Assembly: GCA_945897885.1 (NCBI GenBank)
Contig: CAMDGU010000004.1
Location: forward strand, 1-64,000
Source of the DNA: Chitinophaga pinensis
GTDB taxonomy: Bacteria; Bacteroidota; Bacteroidia; NS11-12g; UBA9320
Length of the DNA: 64,000 nt
Direction: 5' to 3'
A model generated the notes under the pieces. The model was not told the DNA's origin and searched no databases. It saw only the letters and a program-made list of their open reading frames with translations. Every line of letters starts with the position of its first letter. The stretch's first letter is position 1. This document shows positions 52,592 to 61,258 of this stretch, in pieces. A program made the position numbers and the translations under genes.

Positions 52592-53161
52592 ATGAAATTA
52601 TTTAAACCAGGGCTATTACTTCTTTTTTCTTTAAGCATTTTTTCATGTATGGAGCCCTCCTTGCCCAAACAACATGCCTATCCACGAATTGATTTTCCAA
52701 TACATACCTATGAAAACTGGCATGTAAGTGGCACACCTTATAGTTTTGAAAAGCCTGTTTACAGCATAATGCAGCTCGATTCAGCGGATGCTCATTGGTA
52801 TAATCTTACGTATTTGCCATTTAACGCTACTTTGCATTTGAGCTACCATACATTTAGCAACCAGATGCAATTGGATACACTTATTCATGATACCCGAAAT
52901 TTGGTTTATAAGCACACGGTGAAGGCCAGCGATATCATTGATAACGAATTAAAGGACAGTAATGGACGAAGTGGCATGTTTTACGCCCTTGAAGGTGAAA
53001 CAGCTACACCGTGTAATTTTTACCTAACCGATAATAAATCTAAATTTTTTAGGGGAGCATTGTATTTCAATAGCTATACCACCATTGATTCTGTAGGCCC
53101 TGTGGTTGATTTTATAAAACAGGACATTGGTCAAATGATTAAGAGTTTTAAGTTTGAATAG
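52592..53161 (+). CDS. gldD: Gliding motility lipoprotein GldD
   Basis: This 189-residue protein has a lipoprotein signal (FSLSIFSC) and the family motif PKQHAYPRIDFP. The remainder matches GldD (YNLTYLPFNATLHLSYH, ELKDSNGRSGMFYALEGETATPCNFYLTDN). GldD is needed for gliding and for T9SS function in F. johnsoniae. The 2-base spacing to gldE and the gene order mutY-ssb-gldE-gldD are diagnostic. A remnant of another protein gene follows immediately in the same frame. Confidence 0.93.
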   Translation: MKLFKPGLLLLFSLSIFSCMEPSLPKQHAYPRIDFPIHTYENWHVSGTPYSFEKPVYSIMQLDSADAHWYNLTYLPFNATLHLSYHTFSNQMQLDTLIHDTRNLVYKHTVKASDIIDNELKDSNGRSGMFYALEGETATPCNFYLTDNKSKFFRGALYFNSYTTIDSVGPVVDFIKQDIGQMIKSFKFE

Positions 53162-53539
53162 AATACATTTGTTCAATTCAAATTTAAAAAGTCATTTTCT
53201 TTTAAAAATAAATACAGGCCATACTTTGCTATTGATATAGCCGGTGTTCAATCATATTCTGATTATACGCAAGATATTCATGGAATAGTCATCGCAATGA
53301 ATCATCGGTACATTACTAAAACTAAAAGTATAGGGCTAATGCCAACAATAGGATCTGAATATAAATTTACAAAAGCTATTTCATTATCAATAGAAACCAG
53401 AGAAAGATGTTTTTATTCCTGGCAGACTAAGGATATTAAAGATTTATACGACAGTTCAGAACCTAACACCCAAAAGAATCAATTTTTTGATTTCTACTTA
53501 AATGTTCTTGGTGGATTAACCTTGAATGTAAATTTCTAA
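53162..53539 (+). pseudogene. C-terminal remnant of an outer-membrane barrel gene
   Basis: Directly after the gldD stop (TAG) the same frame stays open for 126 codons up to TAA. The peptide (FKNKYRPYFAIDIAGVQSYSDYTQDIHG..., SIGLMPTIGSEYKFTKAISLSIETRERCFY, FYLNVLGGLTLNVNF) has the strand pattern and terminal Phe of an outer-membrane barrel's C-terminal half. No signal peptide or start lies in front; the first ATG (53297) begins in the middle of the fold. So it is a 5'-deleted gene. In principle TAG readthrough would fuse it to GldD. Confidence 0.6.
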
Positions 53540-53547
53540 AGATTCTT

Positions 53548-56500
53548 CTACTCGTCATCTTCTTTTACCCCTTCACTGCTCACTTTTTCCAATGCATTAA
53601 GTTCTTCTAATTTGATTTTGGCTATGGCAAGTAAGTCAGCTATTTCTGTATTATCAATAATACTTTGTAAGGTGGCTCTGGCTTGAAAAAAATCTCTTTC
53701 ATCACGGTATACATCACTTAGTAAAATAAAGCCTTTTACTACCCAGTTTTCGTAGGAAGCAAAATCGTCGTTTAATTTAAATACCAAACTTTTGCATGAA
53801 TCACGCTTTACAGTGTTATAAGCTATTTCAGCTTTGCTATAAAGCGCTTCGGCACCCAAGGTAGCCTTGTTTTCTTTTTGAACGTAATTGAAATGGAATT
53901 GAGCGGTTCGCCAGTTTTTATCCATCATGGCTATGCGGCCAAGGTTCATATTGGTTTCTACCAAAACATCTTTTGGTACATTGGTTTGTGGCAATATTTC
54001 AATAGCATACCGTTTGGCTTCGGCATAATTGGCTGTTTGGTAATTACAACGCATTAACCCCAATAAGGACTCTATGGTATTATCTTTGGTAGAGGCGTTT
54101 TTGTTTAAAATTTCATAATAGGGCAGGGCTGCTTTATAGTCCTTTTTTATATAATAAATTCGGGCTACACGCAAGGCTGCCTTTTCGGTATACTCATTTC
54201 GTCCGGCTTCGGCCACAATCTTAAGATTGGGCAAGGCATCATCGTATTTTTTGTCTTTATATTCGCATTCAGCCTTCATGTAGTTGGCCGGAATATAGAA
54301 AAAAGCATTAAGTCCAAATTTGGTTAAATAGGTTTTAAAACCTGAAATAGCCTTGGCGCAATTTCCTTCACGGTAATTGGTAATAGCCGATTCATAAAGC
54401 AACGAATCCTGATACGACAAACGAACTTTGGCTCCGGGAATGGTGCTAAGCATATCCAAATATTCTTCGCCTTTTCCACTTTGAACATAGATAATTTCCA
54501 AGGCATCTAAGGCCACTTCCGATTCGGTAGTTTTAGGAAATTTTTTGATAACCTCTTTGTAATAGCTTATCGCCTGACTTTCTTTCTTTTGGTTGTAACT
54601 TAGCAATCCTAATTTTAGGTAGGCATTTGCTATATGAGGGCTTAAAGGGTGTTCGGTAAGTAATTTTTTAAAGAAACCTTCAGAAGTTGAATAGTTTTCT
54701 TGTTCCAAATATTCAGCCCCTAATTCATATAAAGCATCATCAATATAAATGCTCTTGGTATAGTTTTGCGGGATATTTCTAAGGGTAGCAATTTTCAAAT
54801 CACGCTTATCAAGCAGGCCATAAATTATCCCTTGTTGGAAAGTGGCGTAATCGCTGGAGTTAACTTTTTTACTGCTCACAAAACCATAAGTTTCAGCAGC
54901 TTTTTCATATTGTCCTGTTATAAAATAACTATCGGCCAAACGAAGCATATTATCAATATACCGCTCGGCATTGGATGGAACAAAACTGCTTTCGTCTTTA
55001 TATTTTTTAAAGTAATTAAGCGCTTGAGTGTAGTTTTTATCCATGTAATAACTGTAGCCAATATTATAGAAGGTATTGTTGTATAGATTACTGGCGCTTC
55101 CATCGCCAATATTTATAAAACGGTTAAAATTGCTAATGGCATCCGTGTATTTTTCATTTTTATAAGCCAGTTCACCCAACCAATACCAGGCTTCACCTTC
55201 CATTTTTTTATCCGAAACGTACTTTAGTGACTTTTTAAAATAGCTTTCGGCTTCGGTATATTCTTTATTGTCATAAAGCATTTCGGCATAATGAAAATGT
55301 ACCAATTGATAGGCCATTTTGCTTTGAGCATTGTAGGATTTAAGATCCGAAAGAATTTCGCAAGCTTGTTTGTAATTTTTGGTTTGTAAAAGCAGTTCGG
55401 CCAAAAGACCTTTGGCATCATCATTAAACTCCGACTTTGGAAAATCTGTAATAAAATCTTGGATGGCTTTTAGTGCCACGCTGGAGTAACCCAATTCAAC
55501 CGCCAGTTTTGCATAATTAAAATGGGCTGATTCTTTTACTTCTTTATTATGATTCATTCGCTTGCCTTCGCCAAAGGCGTTGTAGGCATTTTGCTTTTTG
55601 TTAAGTTTTAAAAATGATTGACCTAAATAAAAATTTGAGATTTGTCCTAATGGTGAATCTAAAGCGGTAAGTTTTATAAACTGCGAATTGGCTTCTTCAT
55701 ATTTTTTTTGAGTATAAGCAGTATAGCCTATTTCATAGCGTTCTTCATCGGTAGGTTTCAGATTGGTAAGATCACATTTGCTAAAATATTTGTATGCTTC
55801 ATCGTATTTACCCAATTGAAAATTTGATTTACCCTTAATTAAATTCAGGTCGTTGGTGTAGTTCTCTTTTGTTATTTTATTACTGTAATCAATGGCCTTT
55901 CGGTATTCGGCTTTGGCATAATACATTTGGGCTATAAAAATGGGGATAGACTCAAACCCCTCATCTTTAATTTTTTCAAAGCTTTTTAGCGCACAATCGT
56001 ATTGTTTATCGTTGTAACACATATAGCCATAATAATAATTGGCTTTTGCAAAATATTCCCCTTGCTTATTTCTTAGGCTTTCAAAATGTTTTTTAGCTAA
56101 ATCATACTTTTTGGCCTTGTAAAAGGAATAACCCATTTTAAAATTCATTTCATCGGTTCGTTCCTCACTCATTCCCGAAATATCCGTTTTGGCATAGTAG
56201 GCAGCGGCTCGTTTAAATTTATTATTATCAAAATAGTAATTACCAAGTTCAAAATAGACCAAATTATTCAGGGCGTTTTCAGGGTGTTTTTCAACCATTC
56301 GTTCTAGAGTTATTTCCGCATTTTCGTGCCCCGATTTTAGGTGGCAAATGGCACTATAAATTTCAGCATCCGATTTTTTTAAAGCATCGGTTGATTGCGA
56401 AATATAGGTCTTAAATTGCTGAATGGACGGGCCATACAGCTCTTTTTGAAATAATTCTAAAGCATAATTATAATAGTAATCGGGATTGGCGTAAATCTGG

Positions 56501-56562
56501 GTTTTTTGTGCCTGAACAATTCCTGCAATTCCAATGGATACCAACAATATTAATTTGCGCAT
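53548..56562 (-). CDS. Large exported TPR-repeat protein
   Basis: The product (about 1004 residues) has a signal peptide (LILLVSIGIAGIVQAQ) and then continuous TPR/Sel1-like helical pairs to near the end (NPDYYYNYALELFQKELYGPSIQQFKTYI, YFELGNYYFDNNKFKRAAAYYAKTD, AYLKLGLLSYNQKKESQAISYYKEVIKKFP and many more). It ends with an acidic tail EGVKEDDE. It probably scaffolds an envelope protein complex. No catalytic domain. Convergent with the barrel remnant 8 bases away. A -7-like TAACTTTG lies upstream. Family-level name only. Confidence 0.82.
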   Translation of the reverse strand: MRKLILLVSIGIAGIVQAQKTQIYANPDYYYNYALELFQKELYGPSIQQFKTYISQSTDALKKSDAEIYSAICHLKSGHENAEITLERMVEKHPENALNNLVYFELGNYYFDNNKFKRAAAYYAKTDISGMSEERTDEMNFKMGYSFYKAKKYDLAKKHFESLRNKQGEYFAKANYYYGYMCYNDKQYDCALKSFEKIKDEGFESIPIFIAQMYYAKAEYRKAIDYSNKITKENYTNDLNLIKGKSNFQLGKYDEAYKYFSKCDLTNLKPTDEERYEIGYTAYTQKKYEEANSQFIKLTALDSPLGQISNFYLGQSFLKLNKKQNAYNAFGEGKRMNHNKEVKESAHFNYAKLAVELGYSSVALKAIQDFITDFPKSEFNDDAKGLLAELLLQTKNYKQACEILSDLKSYNAQSKMAYQLVHFHYAEMLYDNKEYTEAESYFKKSLKYVSDKKMEGEAWYWLGELAYKNEKYTDAISNFNRFINIGDGSASNLYNNTFYNIGYSYYMDKNYTQALNYFKKYKDESSFVPSNAERYIDNMLRLADSYFITGQYEKAAETYGFVSSKKVNSSDYATFQQGIIYGLLDKRDLKIATLRNIPQNYTKSIYIDDALYELGAEYLEQENYSTSEGFFKKLLTEHPLSPHIANAYLKLGLLSYNQKKESQAISYYKEVIKKFPKTTESEVALDALEIIYVQSGKGEEYLDMLSTIPGAKVRLSYQDSLLYESAITNYREGNCAKAISGFKTYLTKFGLNAFFYIPANYMKAECEYKDKKYDDALPNLKIVAEAGRNEYTEKAALRVARIYYIKKDYKAALPYYEILNKNASTKDNTIESLLGLMRCNYQTANYAEAKRYAIEILPQTNVPKDVLVETNMNLGRIAMMDKNWRTAQFHFNYVQKENKATLGAEALYSKAEIAYNTVKRDSCKSLVFKLNDDFASYENWVVKGFILLSDVYRDERDFFQARATLQSIIDNTEIADLLAIAKIKLEELNALEKVSSEGVKEDDE

Positions 56563-56578
56563 AATATTCATAAAACGG

Positions 56579-56586
56579 CAAAGTTA
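56579..56586 (-). promoter_or_regulatory. Possible -7 element before the large TPR gene
   Basis: TAACTTTG on the - strand lies 17 bases above the ATG at 56562; no TTG is seen at the expected distance. It is the same 8-mer as before the HtrA gene. Confidence 0.3.
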
Positions 56587-56713
56587 GCCGTTAAGTGTAC
56601 GGCACTTGTTTTTAATTCTAAACAGGAGTGGGGGAGATTCTAATTATTTGTACAATTAGAGAATGGTTTTGGTTATTGAGTTATTCAGTCAATTGAAACT
56701 GAAAATCTTTTAT

Positions 56714-57568
56714 TTACTGTTTCAAAACTTTTATTACTTCAGAACCCTTGTCATTACTAAGTTTTAAATAATAAATTCCTTTTGATAAGTTTTCAATATC
56801 CAGAGTTTGAGAATGATTAATACTTTTATAAAATATAAAAGAACCGGCTATATCAAAAAGTTCAATCTTCCCTGAAAAATTGTTAATTGTGAGTTGTTCT
56901 TTTGCTGGATTTGGATAAATAATCGCTTTCGATTTTTCGATTGGTTCTATCGGCACTTTATGTTGGTATACTGAATCCATGCAAGGAGTTGATTGAAATA
57001 CTGGAACATTGCTTTTTAATCTAGGTAAATAGGCTGTATCGTTTATACAGATTCGTTCACAATCATAAATATGACCTGCCCAGCTACCGCCATTTGTGAA
57101 ATCATCAAAATATACAAAACCTTTTGACAGGCAGCCAAATCCTTCAATAAAAATTATACCACCAAGCAGATATTGAACAATTAATTCTCTACCATTAATT
57201 GAAAGTTTTGAAACAGAATCAATTTTATAACCGCCAATAAAATCTCCTTTTATAAGATTAAAATCATACACCGGATTTTTGGCATCTCTGTAAATTTTAG
57301 TGTCAACAAATACTTTTTTGTTGATTATTGTGTAATTTTCCCTTGTATAATTTTTACCGACATAGTTTTTTAAATGACAGTACTCGATTCCTTTAATAGC
57401 GGAATCAAAATTATTTTCAAAGATTTTATAATGACTCGGATCTCCATTGATAGCAGAACCAGTATACCAAACAACCCACTTAGTATTTTCTTGAAAAACA
57501 CTTTGCGAAAAAAGATTGATAGGGAAATATACTAATATGAAAAATAGAGTACAAACAACTTTCTTCAT
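56714..57568 (-). CDS. Secreted protein with type A T9SS sorting domain
   Basis: The product (284 residues from MKKVVCTLFFILVYF) has a signal peptide ending LFSQ. A domain of about 190 residues with several cysteines follows (SWAGHIYDCERICINDTAYL), then the type A T9SS sorting domain (AIIYPNPAKEQLTINNFSGKIELFDIAGSFI, NLSKGIYYLKLSNDKGSEVIKVLKQ). The start is placed at Met47 of the ORF, because the earlier part overlaps the neighbouring Usp gene and lacks signal features. The cargo domain has no recognised function. Confidence 0.8.
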   Translation of the reverse strand: MKKVVCTLFFILVYFPINLFSQSVFQENTKWVVWYTGSAINGDPSHYKIFENNFDSAIKGIEYCHLKNYVGKNYTRENYTIINKKVFVDTKIYRDAKNPVYDFNLIKGDFIGGYKIDSVSKLSINGRELIVQYLLGGIIFIEGFGCLSKGFVYFDDFTNGGSWAGHIYDCERICINDTAYLPRLKSNVPVFQSTPCMDSVYQHKVPIEPIEKSKAIIYPNPAKEQLTINNFSGKIELFDIAGSFIFYKSINHSQTLDIENLSKGIYYLKLSNDKGSEVIKVLKQ

Positions 57569-57600
57569 ACTAATTAAACTGTAGAAACAAAATAATATTG

Positions 57601-58410
57601 TTAATACCCCGCCGCTCCAGTCAAGTTTAAATCTCGGCTGTGGATAGACATTACCGGAACCGGAGAATGATTTACCAATTGCTGGGCAGCAGTTCCCATA
57701 AACCAACTGTTGCTTTCAGTTTCAGTCATCATCATTATTAGTCCGGCCTTTTTTTCTACGGCATAATCAATACAAGACTGAGCTATGCTTTTGCCTTCTC
57801 TGTGATGGTAGGTGCAAGCAATTTCTCTATCCTCCAAATATTTGATGGTTTGTTTGCCATATATTTCAAGGCGGTTGTGGGTTTCTTCGCTTTTATCTCG
57901 GCTCACAGCCAATATATGAATGGTAGCTCCAAAGGCTTTTGCAAACAGGGATGCATAAGGTACTTTTTGGCGTGTTTCCGCGCTATTATCTAAGGGTAAA
58001 ACAATATTGGTGAAATCATTTTTACCTGAATCGGCCTGCACGGTAATAACCGGGCAGTTTGAGGCAGAAATAACCCGTAAAGCATTACTTCCAATCCAAT
58101 AAGGTTGAAACCCATTTAATCCATGAGCACCCATAAATATCAAATCAGCTTTTATTTCTTTTTCGGTGGCATGAATTTCACGACTTACGTTACCACGTTT
58201 TTCCATGTAGCGTATTTCAACCCCATATTTATTGGCTTCTTGCTGAATATTAATGCCATGATTGGTTTCAATCGTTTTTGGGTCTCTAACATTAATTACA
58301 TATAAACCTGTGTTAAAAATTTTGCATGTTTCAAGTGCTTTTTGCAAAGCAATAACAGAGGCTGCTGAATTGTCAAAACCGAGAAGGATTTTTGTGAATT
58401 TATAGTCCAT
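57601..58410 (-). CDS. Tandem universal stress protein (UspA) family
   Basis: The 269-residue protein has two Usp domains. The first (KILLGFDNSAASVIALQKAL, ADLIFMGAHGLNGFQPYWIGSNALRVISASNCPVITVQ) carries an ATP-binding G-2x-G-9x-G(S/T)-like pattern. The second, from about residue 135 (NIVLPLDNSAETRQKVPYAS, AGLIMMMTETESNSWFMGTAAQQLVNHSPVPVMSI), lacks a clear nucleotide-binding pattern. These proteins respond to starvation or stress in the cytosol. It is the upstream neighbour of the T9SS cargo gene, 32 bases away. Confidence 0.9.
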   Translation of the reverse strand: MDYKFTKILLGFDNSAASVIALQKALETCKIFNTGLYVINVRDPKTIETNHGINIQQEANKYGVEIRYMEKRGNVSREIHATEKEIKADLIFMGAHGLNGFQPYWIGSNALRVISASNCPVITVQADSGKNDFTNIVLPLDNSAETRQKVPYASLFAKAFGATIHILAVSRDKSEETHNRLEIYGKQTIKYLEDREIACTYHHREGKSIAQSCIDYAVEKKAGLIMMMTETESNSWFMGTAAQQLVNHSPVPVMSIHSRDLNLTGAAGY

Positions 58411-58542
58411 ATGATTCGTTATTTAAGTTCGAAGGTATTAAATAAATAAGCGAATATGAAAGAAGCAGTGGTGAAAAGCAGGCTGATTTTTGTCATTGTT
58501 TATTATGGGTTTACCATAGGAAGGATAATTGAGTAAATCTTA

Positions 58543-58990
58543 TTAGGCCAAAGTCCAAATAGCTGTTCGCCCAATCATGCTTACTCCAACATATCCCCTC
58601 AGTTCCAAGGTATTCCCTTTCTTCTTAATGGTGCAACTGTAGGTTTTACCATTTTTAGTATCATAAATGGTTCCATCGTTCCATTCTTTATCGCTTTAGT
58701 CGTAAACAAAAAGCTTAAGAATTAACATGTCCATCATTAGGTCTTTTCGTTTTTTAGGATCAGGAGTATTCTTATCTCATCTTGGTCCGCCATCATCCTT
58801 TTTGTCTTTTTTTAACCAAACTATTTTTCCGCAATATTTTTTCCCACCATCAACACATTTATAAATTCTAATTTTTTGAGCTTTTTTGAGCATTATACCA
58901 AGTCCCAACAATATCGTCGGCATTACTTTGCGAATAGGCAAACCACGATACAAATAAGCTAAGAAGTACAAGAAGTTTAAATTTTTTCAT
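58543..58990 (-). pseudogene. DUF2147 gene with three lesions
   Basis: The ATG at 58990 starts a signal peptide (KKFKLLVLLSLFVSWFAYSQ) and DUF2147 opening DDIVGTWYNA. A tandem 10-base duplication (GCTCAAAAAA twice, 58872-58891) shifts the frame; removing one copy restores NAQKIRIYKCVDGGKKYC. Then TGA follows GGPR (before DKNTPDPKKR) and TAA follows KLFVYD (before SDKEWNDGTIYD). The rest is standard family sequence (NGKTYSCTIKKKGNTLELRGY, GRTAIWTLA) to a natural stop. One frameshift and two nonsense codons make it clearly dead. The flanking gaps, 58411-58542 and 58991-59126, hold nothing else I can support. Confidence 0.88.
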
Positions 58991-59126
58991 AAAGTTTTTT
59001 GTTTCGATTTAAGTTTATTTATCCTACATAAACCAAATAAATTATGGTAGAAAAGTTAAAGTATCTTTTTTAAGATGAATTTTAAAAAAATGAGAATGAA
59101 CTTGCTGCTTTCGGATTACGATTAAT

Positions 59127-60446
59127 TTAGGAAGGCAAACTATAATAAAAGCTTAAAATTAGCAGGACCGAATATAAGGCCAGCCATTTAAAATTTATGC
59201 TTTGATGAAAAGCTATATTCTGCCTGTAACAAAAAACAATCAATAAAAATTTTTCGGAAAAAAAGGCTAAAACTAAACCATATGCCGCTCCTCGAATACC
59301 ATACAACGGCGTTAAAACAACAACCAATATTACACCAATAAAAAATTCAAATACTGAGGAGTAAAAAGCAAAACGGGTTTTACTCTGCCCCATAAGCAAG
59401 GATTGCGGAAACAATACTCTGGCAATCAAGGTTAGTAAAAGGATGTTAAAAACAGGATAAGATAAAATAAACTCAAGGGAAAATACCAGTTCAAAAATAT
59501 ACTTTGAACTAAGCATCAAAACACACGCCATGGGAAACAATTGATGCAACAATCGTAAATGGTTTTTTTTCAAATCAGTCCAAAATCCCGGAGTGTTAAA
59601 TTTTTCAACCGTGAGGCCTCCCAAAACAATGCTGAATGAATTTGCCATTACGATAAATAAGGGAAACTCTCGGCTACCATACCTGAACAAATTGAATTCG
59701 GTAAGCAATACATTTGCCTTTATTATAAAGGTAGAAAAATAGATGTAACCTGTGCCAAATATTAAGGAAACAATAATTGGCCAGTTAAATTTCAACAAGG
59801 GTTTTATATAATTGAGGTTTTTCCAATAAAAGGGTTTATTAATCAAGCTAAGTGTAAAAATAAACTTCACAATTCCAATACAAGCCAAAGCATATAATGC
59901 ATAAATAAATTGAAAACCATATAGCAATGGTAGAGTGGGCAAAGCGATAAAAAGGAGGAAATTGAACAAGCCCCAGCCAAGTAACTTATTATAGGACCGA
60001 TTTAAAAAGTAAATATATTCATTAACCGTGCTGCAAACAGTTCCTATTGTGTAAACAGAAAATAAAACAAGATAATTAAGTGGCATGGCTATTGAATTTG
60101 TATACCTTCCGGTTATTATTATTGCAGCAGCAGATACGCTGCCGAAAAAGAATAGCAGAAAAAAAGTATTTCTAAAAACTTCAGGCCAATTGGTTTTTTG
60201 ATATCCTTTTACAAAACTAACCAATGTATAACCCATGCCCGAAACATAAAAAAAAGTATAGCCTGTACCCATCAACATTAGGGTTTCCCAATTATTAATA
60301 AGGAGAGGGGTTTTAATAAATTTGGCAAAAATGATAGAAATAACAACAATACTTGTAGCTTTCAAAAGGTTATAAACCTGTAAATATCCCAACCCTTCAC
60401 CTTGGGTTAATTTGTTTTTTAAGCTATCTGAAATTCTTTTTATCAA
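59127..60446 (-). CDS. Wzx-like polysaccharide flippase/exporter
   Basis: This is a 439-residue polytopic membrane protein with 12-14 predicted helices. Its start GLGYLQVYNLLKATSIVVISIIFAKF is of the MVF/MATE-type polysaccharide flippases. Later helices (LLLTLIARVLFPQSLLMGQSKTRFAFYSSVFEFFIGVILVVVLTPLYGIRGAAYGL) resemble the Wzx/PST family. It would move lipid-linked glycan units across the inner membrane. No glycosyltransferases are adjacent. It is divergent from the tRNA-His unit. A TAGTTTTG -7-like box lies about 10 bases above the ATG. Confidence 0.82.
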   Translation of the reverse strand: MIKRISDSLKNKLTQGEGLGYLQVYNLLKATSIVVISIIFAKFIKTPLLINNWETLMLMGTGYTFFYVSGMGYTLVSFVKGYQKTNWPEVFRNTFFLLFFFGSVSAAAIIITGRYTNSIAMPLNYLVLFSVYTIGTVCSTVNEYIYFLNRSYNKLLGWGLFNFLLFIALPTLPLLYGFQFIYALYALACIGIVKFIFTLSLINKPFYWKNLNYIKPLLKFNWPIIVSLIFGTGYIYFSTFIIKANVLLTEFNLFRYGSREFPLFIVMANSFSIVLGGLTVEKFNTPGFWTDLKKNHLRLLHQLFPMACVLMLSSKYIFELVFSLEFILSYPVFNILLLTLIARVLFPQSLLMGQSKTRFAFYSSVFEFFIGVILVVVLTPLYGIRGAAYGLVLAFFSEKFLLIVFCYRQNIAFHQSINFKWLALYSVLLILSFYYSLPS

Positions 60447-60473
60447 TTCTGTGACAAAACTATAAAAAAGAAT

Positions 60474-60503
60474 TTGAGTTAAAGGGTAATATTGCTATTT
60501 TTG
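60474..60503 (+). promoter_or_regulatory. Bacteroidota-type promoter for tRNA-His and the DUF4399 gene
   Basis: TTG (60474) is followed after 19 bases by TATTTTTG (60496-60503). The predicted transcription start is about 45 bases ahead of the tRNA. Confidence 0.6.
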
Positions 60504-60553
60504 CAACCCTAAACAAATAAAAGGTTTAATAACCCAACAATTTGTTAAAAAAT

Positions 60554-60628
60554 GGTGATTGTAGCTCAGTTGGTTAGAGTGCCTGATTGTGGTTCAGGAG
60601 GTCGCGGGTTCGAGCCCCGTCTTTCACC
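60554..60628 (+). tRNA. tRNA-His (GTG), with encoded CCA and acceptor-stem mismatches
   Basis: The cloverleaf has anticodon GTG in CCTGA-TTGTGGT-TCAGG, D arm GCTC/GAGT and T arm GCGGG-TTCGAGC-CCCGT. The extra G at -1, opposite C73, is diagnostic for histidine tRNA. CCA follows at 60629-60631. In the acceptor stem (GTGATTG against CTTTCAC) the pairs 5-68 and 6-67 are both T-T, which is unusual. One base after CCA the DUF4399 gene begins. The ORF track runs a false N-terminus through this tRNA. Confidence 0.9.
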
Positions 60629-60632
60629 CCAA

Positions 60633-61100
60633 ATGAAAAATCTTCTTTTAGTTCTTGTTATTGCCGGTTTATTTTCATGTTCTCTGTCAAGTGATAACAG
60701 TGCGTCCCAAGCAGATTCAACTGCCACTCTTAATGCAGCTCCTGTTGATGTTTTGGATACCACAGGTGGTAAAGGCGTATTTTTTGTTGAACTAAAAGAT
60801 AGCCAAGAAGTAAAAAGCCCGGTTATGGTTAAGATGGGTGTAAACGGCATGGAAATAGAACCTGCCGGAGCCATAAATGAACTAAAAGGTCATCACCATA
60901 TTATTATTGATGGTGAAGCTACCCCTGAAGGTCAGCCAGTATTATTAGATGAAACCCATTTCCACTTTGGACAAGGGCAAACGGAATCAGAAATGAAACT
61001 TTCTTCAGGTTTTCATACAATTACATTGCAGTTTGCCAATGGTGTGCATGCTTCCTACGGTTCACGTTGGAGCAAAACCATTACAGTGAAAGTTAAATAA
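60633..61100 (+). CDS. DUF4399 lipoprotein directly attached to tRNA-His
   Basis: The product (155 residues from MKNLLLVLVIAGLFSC) has a lipoprotein signal and then the DUF4399 domain: GVFFVELKDSQEVKSPVMVKMGVNGMEI, INELKGHHHIIIDGEATPEGQPVLLDETHFHFGQGQ and GFHTITLQFANGVHASYG. The histidine-rich face (GHHHII, HFHFG, FHTI, VHAS) could bind a metal (inference). Function is unknown. The ATG starts one base after the tRNA CCA, so the mRNA 5' end is made by tRNA 3' processing or the message is read from the tRNA promoter. Confidence 0.85.
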   Translation: MKNLLLVLVIAGLFSCSLSSDNSASQADSTATLNAAPVDVLDTTGGKGVFFVELKDSQEVKSPVMVKMGVNGMEIEPAGAINELKGHHHIIIDGEATPEGQPVLLDETHFHFGQGQTESEMKLSSGFHTITLQFANGVHASYGSRWSKTITVKVK

Positions 61101-61258
61101 AGGTTTTTTCCTTTTTAGCTTCATTCTGTTTAATTTATTACTTATTTCATTTTCTATATCCATAGGCGAGGAATAGCTAACCAATAATAATAGGTTTTTA
61201 TCGAAAGCTTTTTGAAGTTTTTGAATCTTTAGGATTTAATTTGCGCAAAATTATAACT

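Noticed and set aside
58457-58536. 26-codon ORF on the + strand before the DUF2147 remnant
   Set aside because: Too short, no motif and no promoter; cannot be supported.
60552-60632. N-terminal extension of the DUF4399 ORF through the tRNA-His gene
   Set aside because: The DNA is a tRNA; the lipoprotein signal starts at the ATG at 60633.
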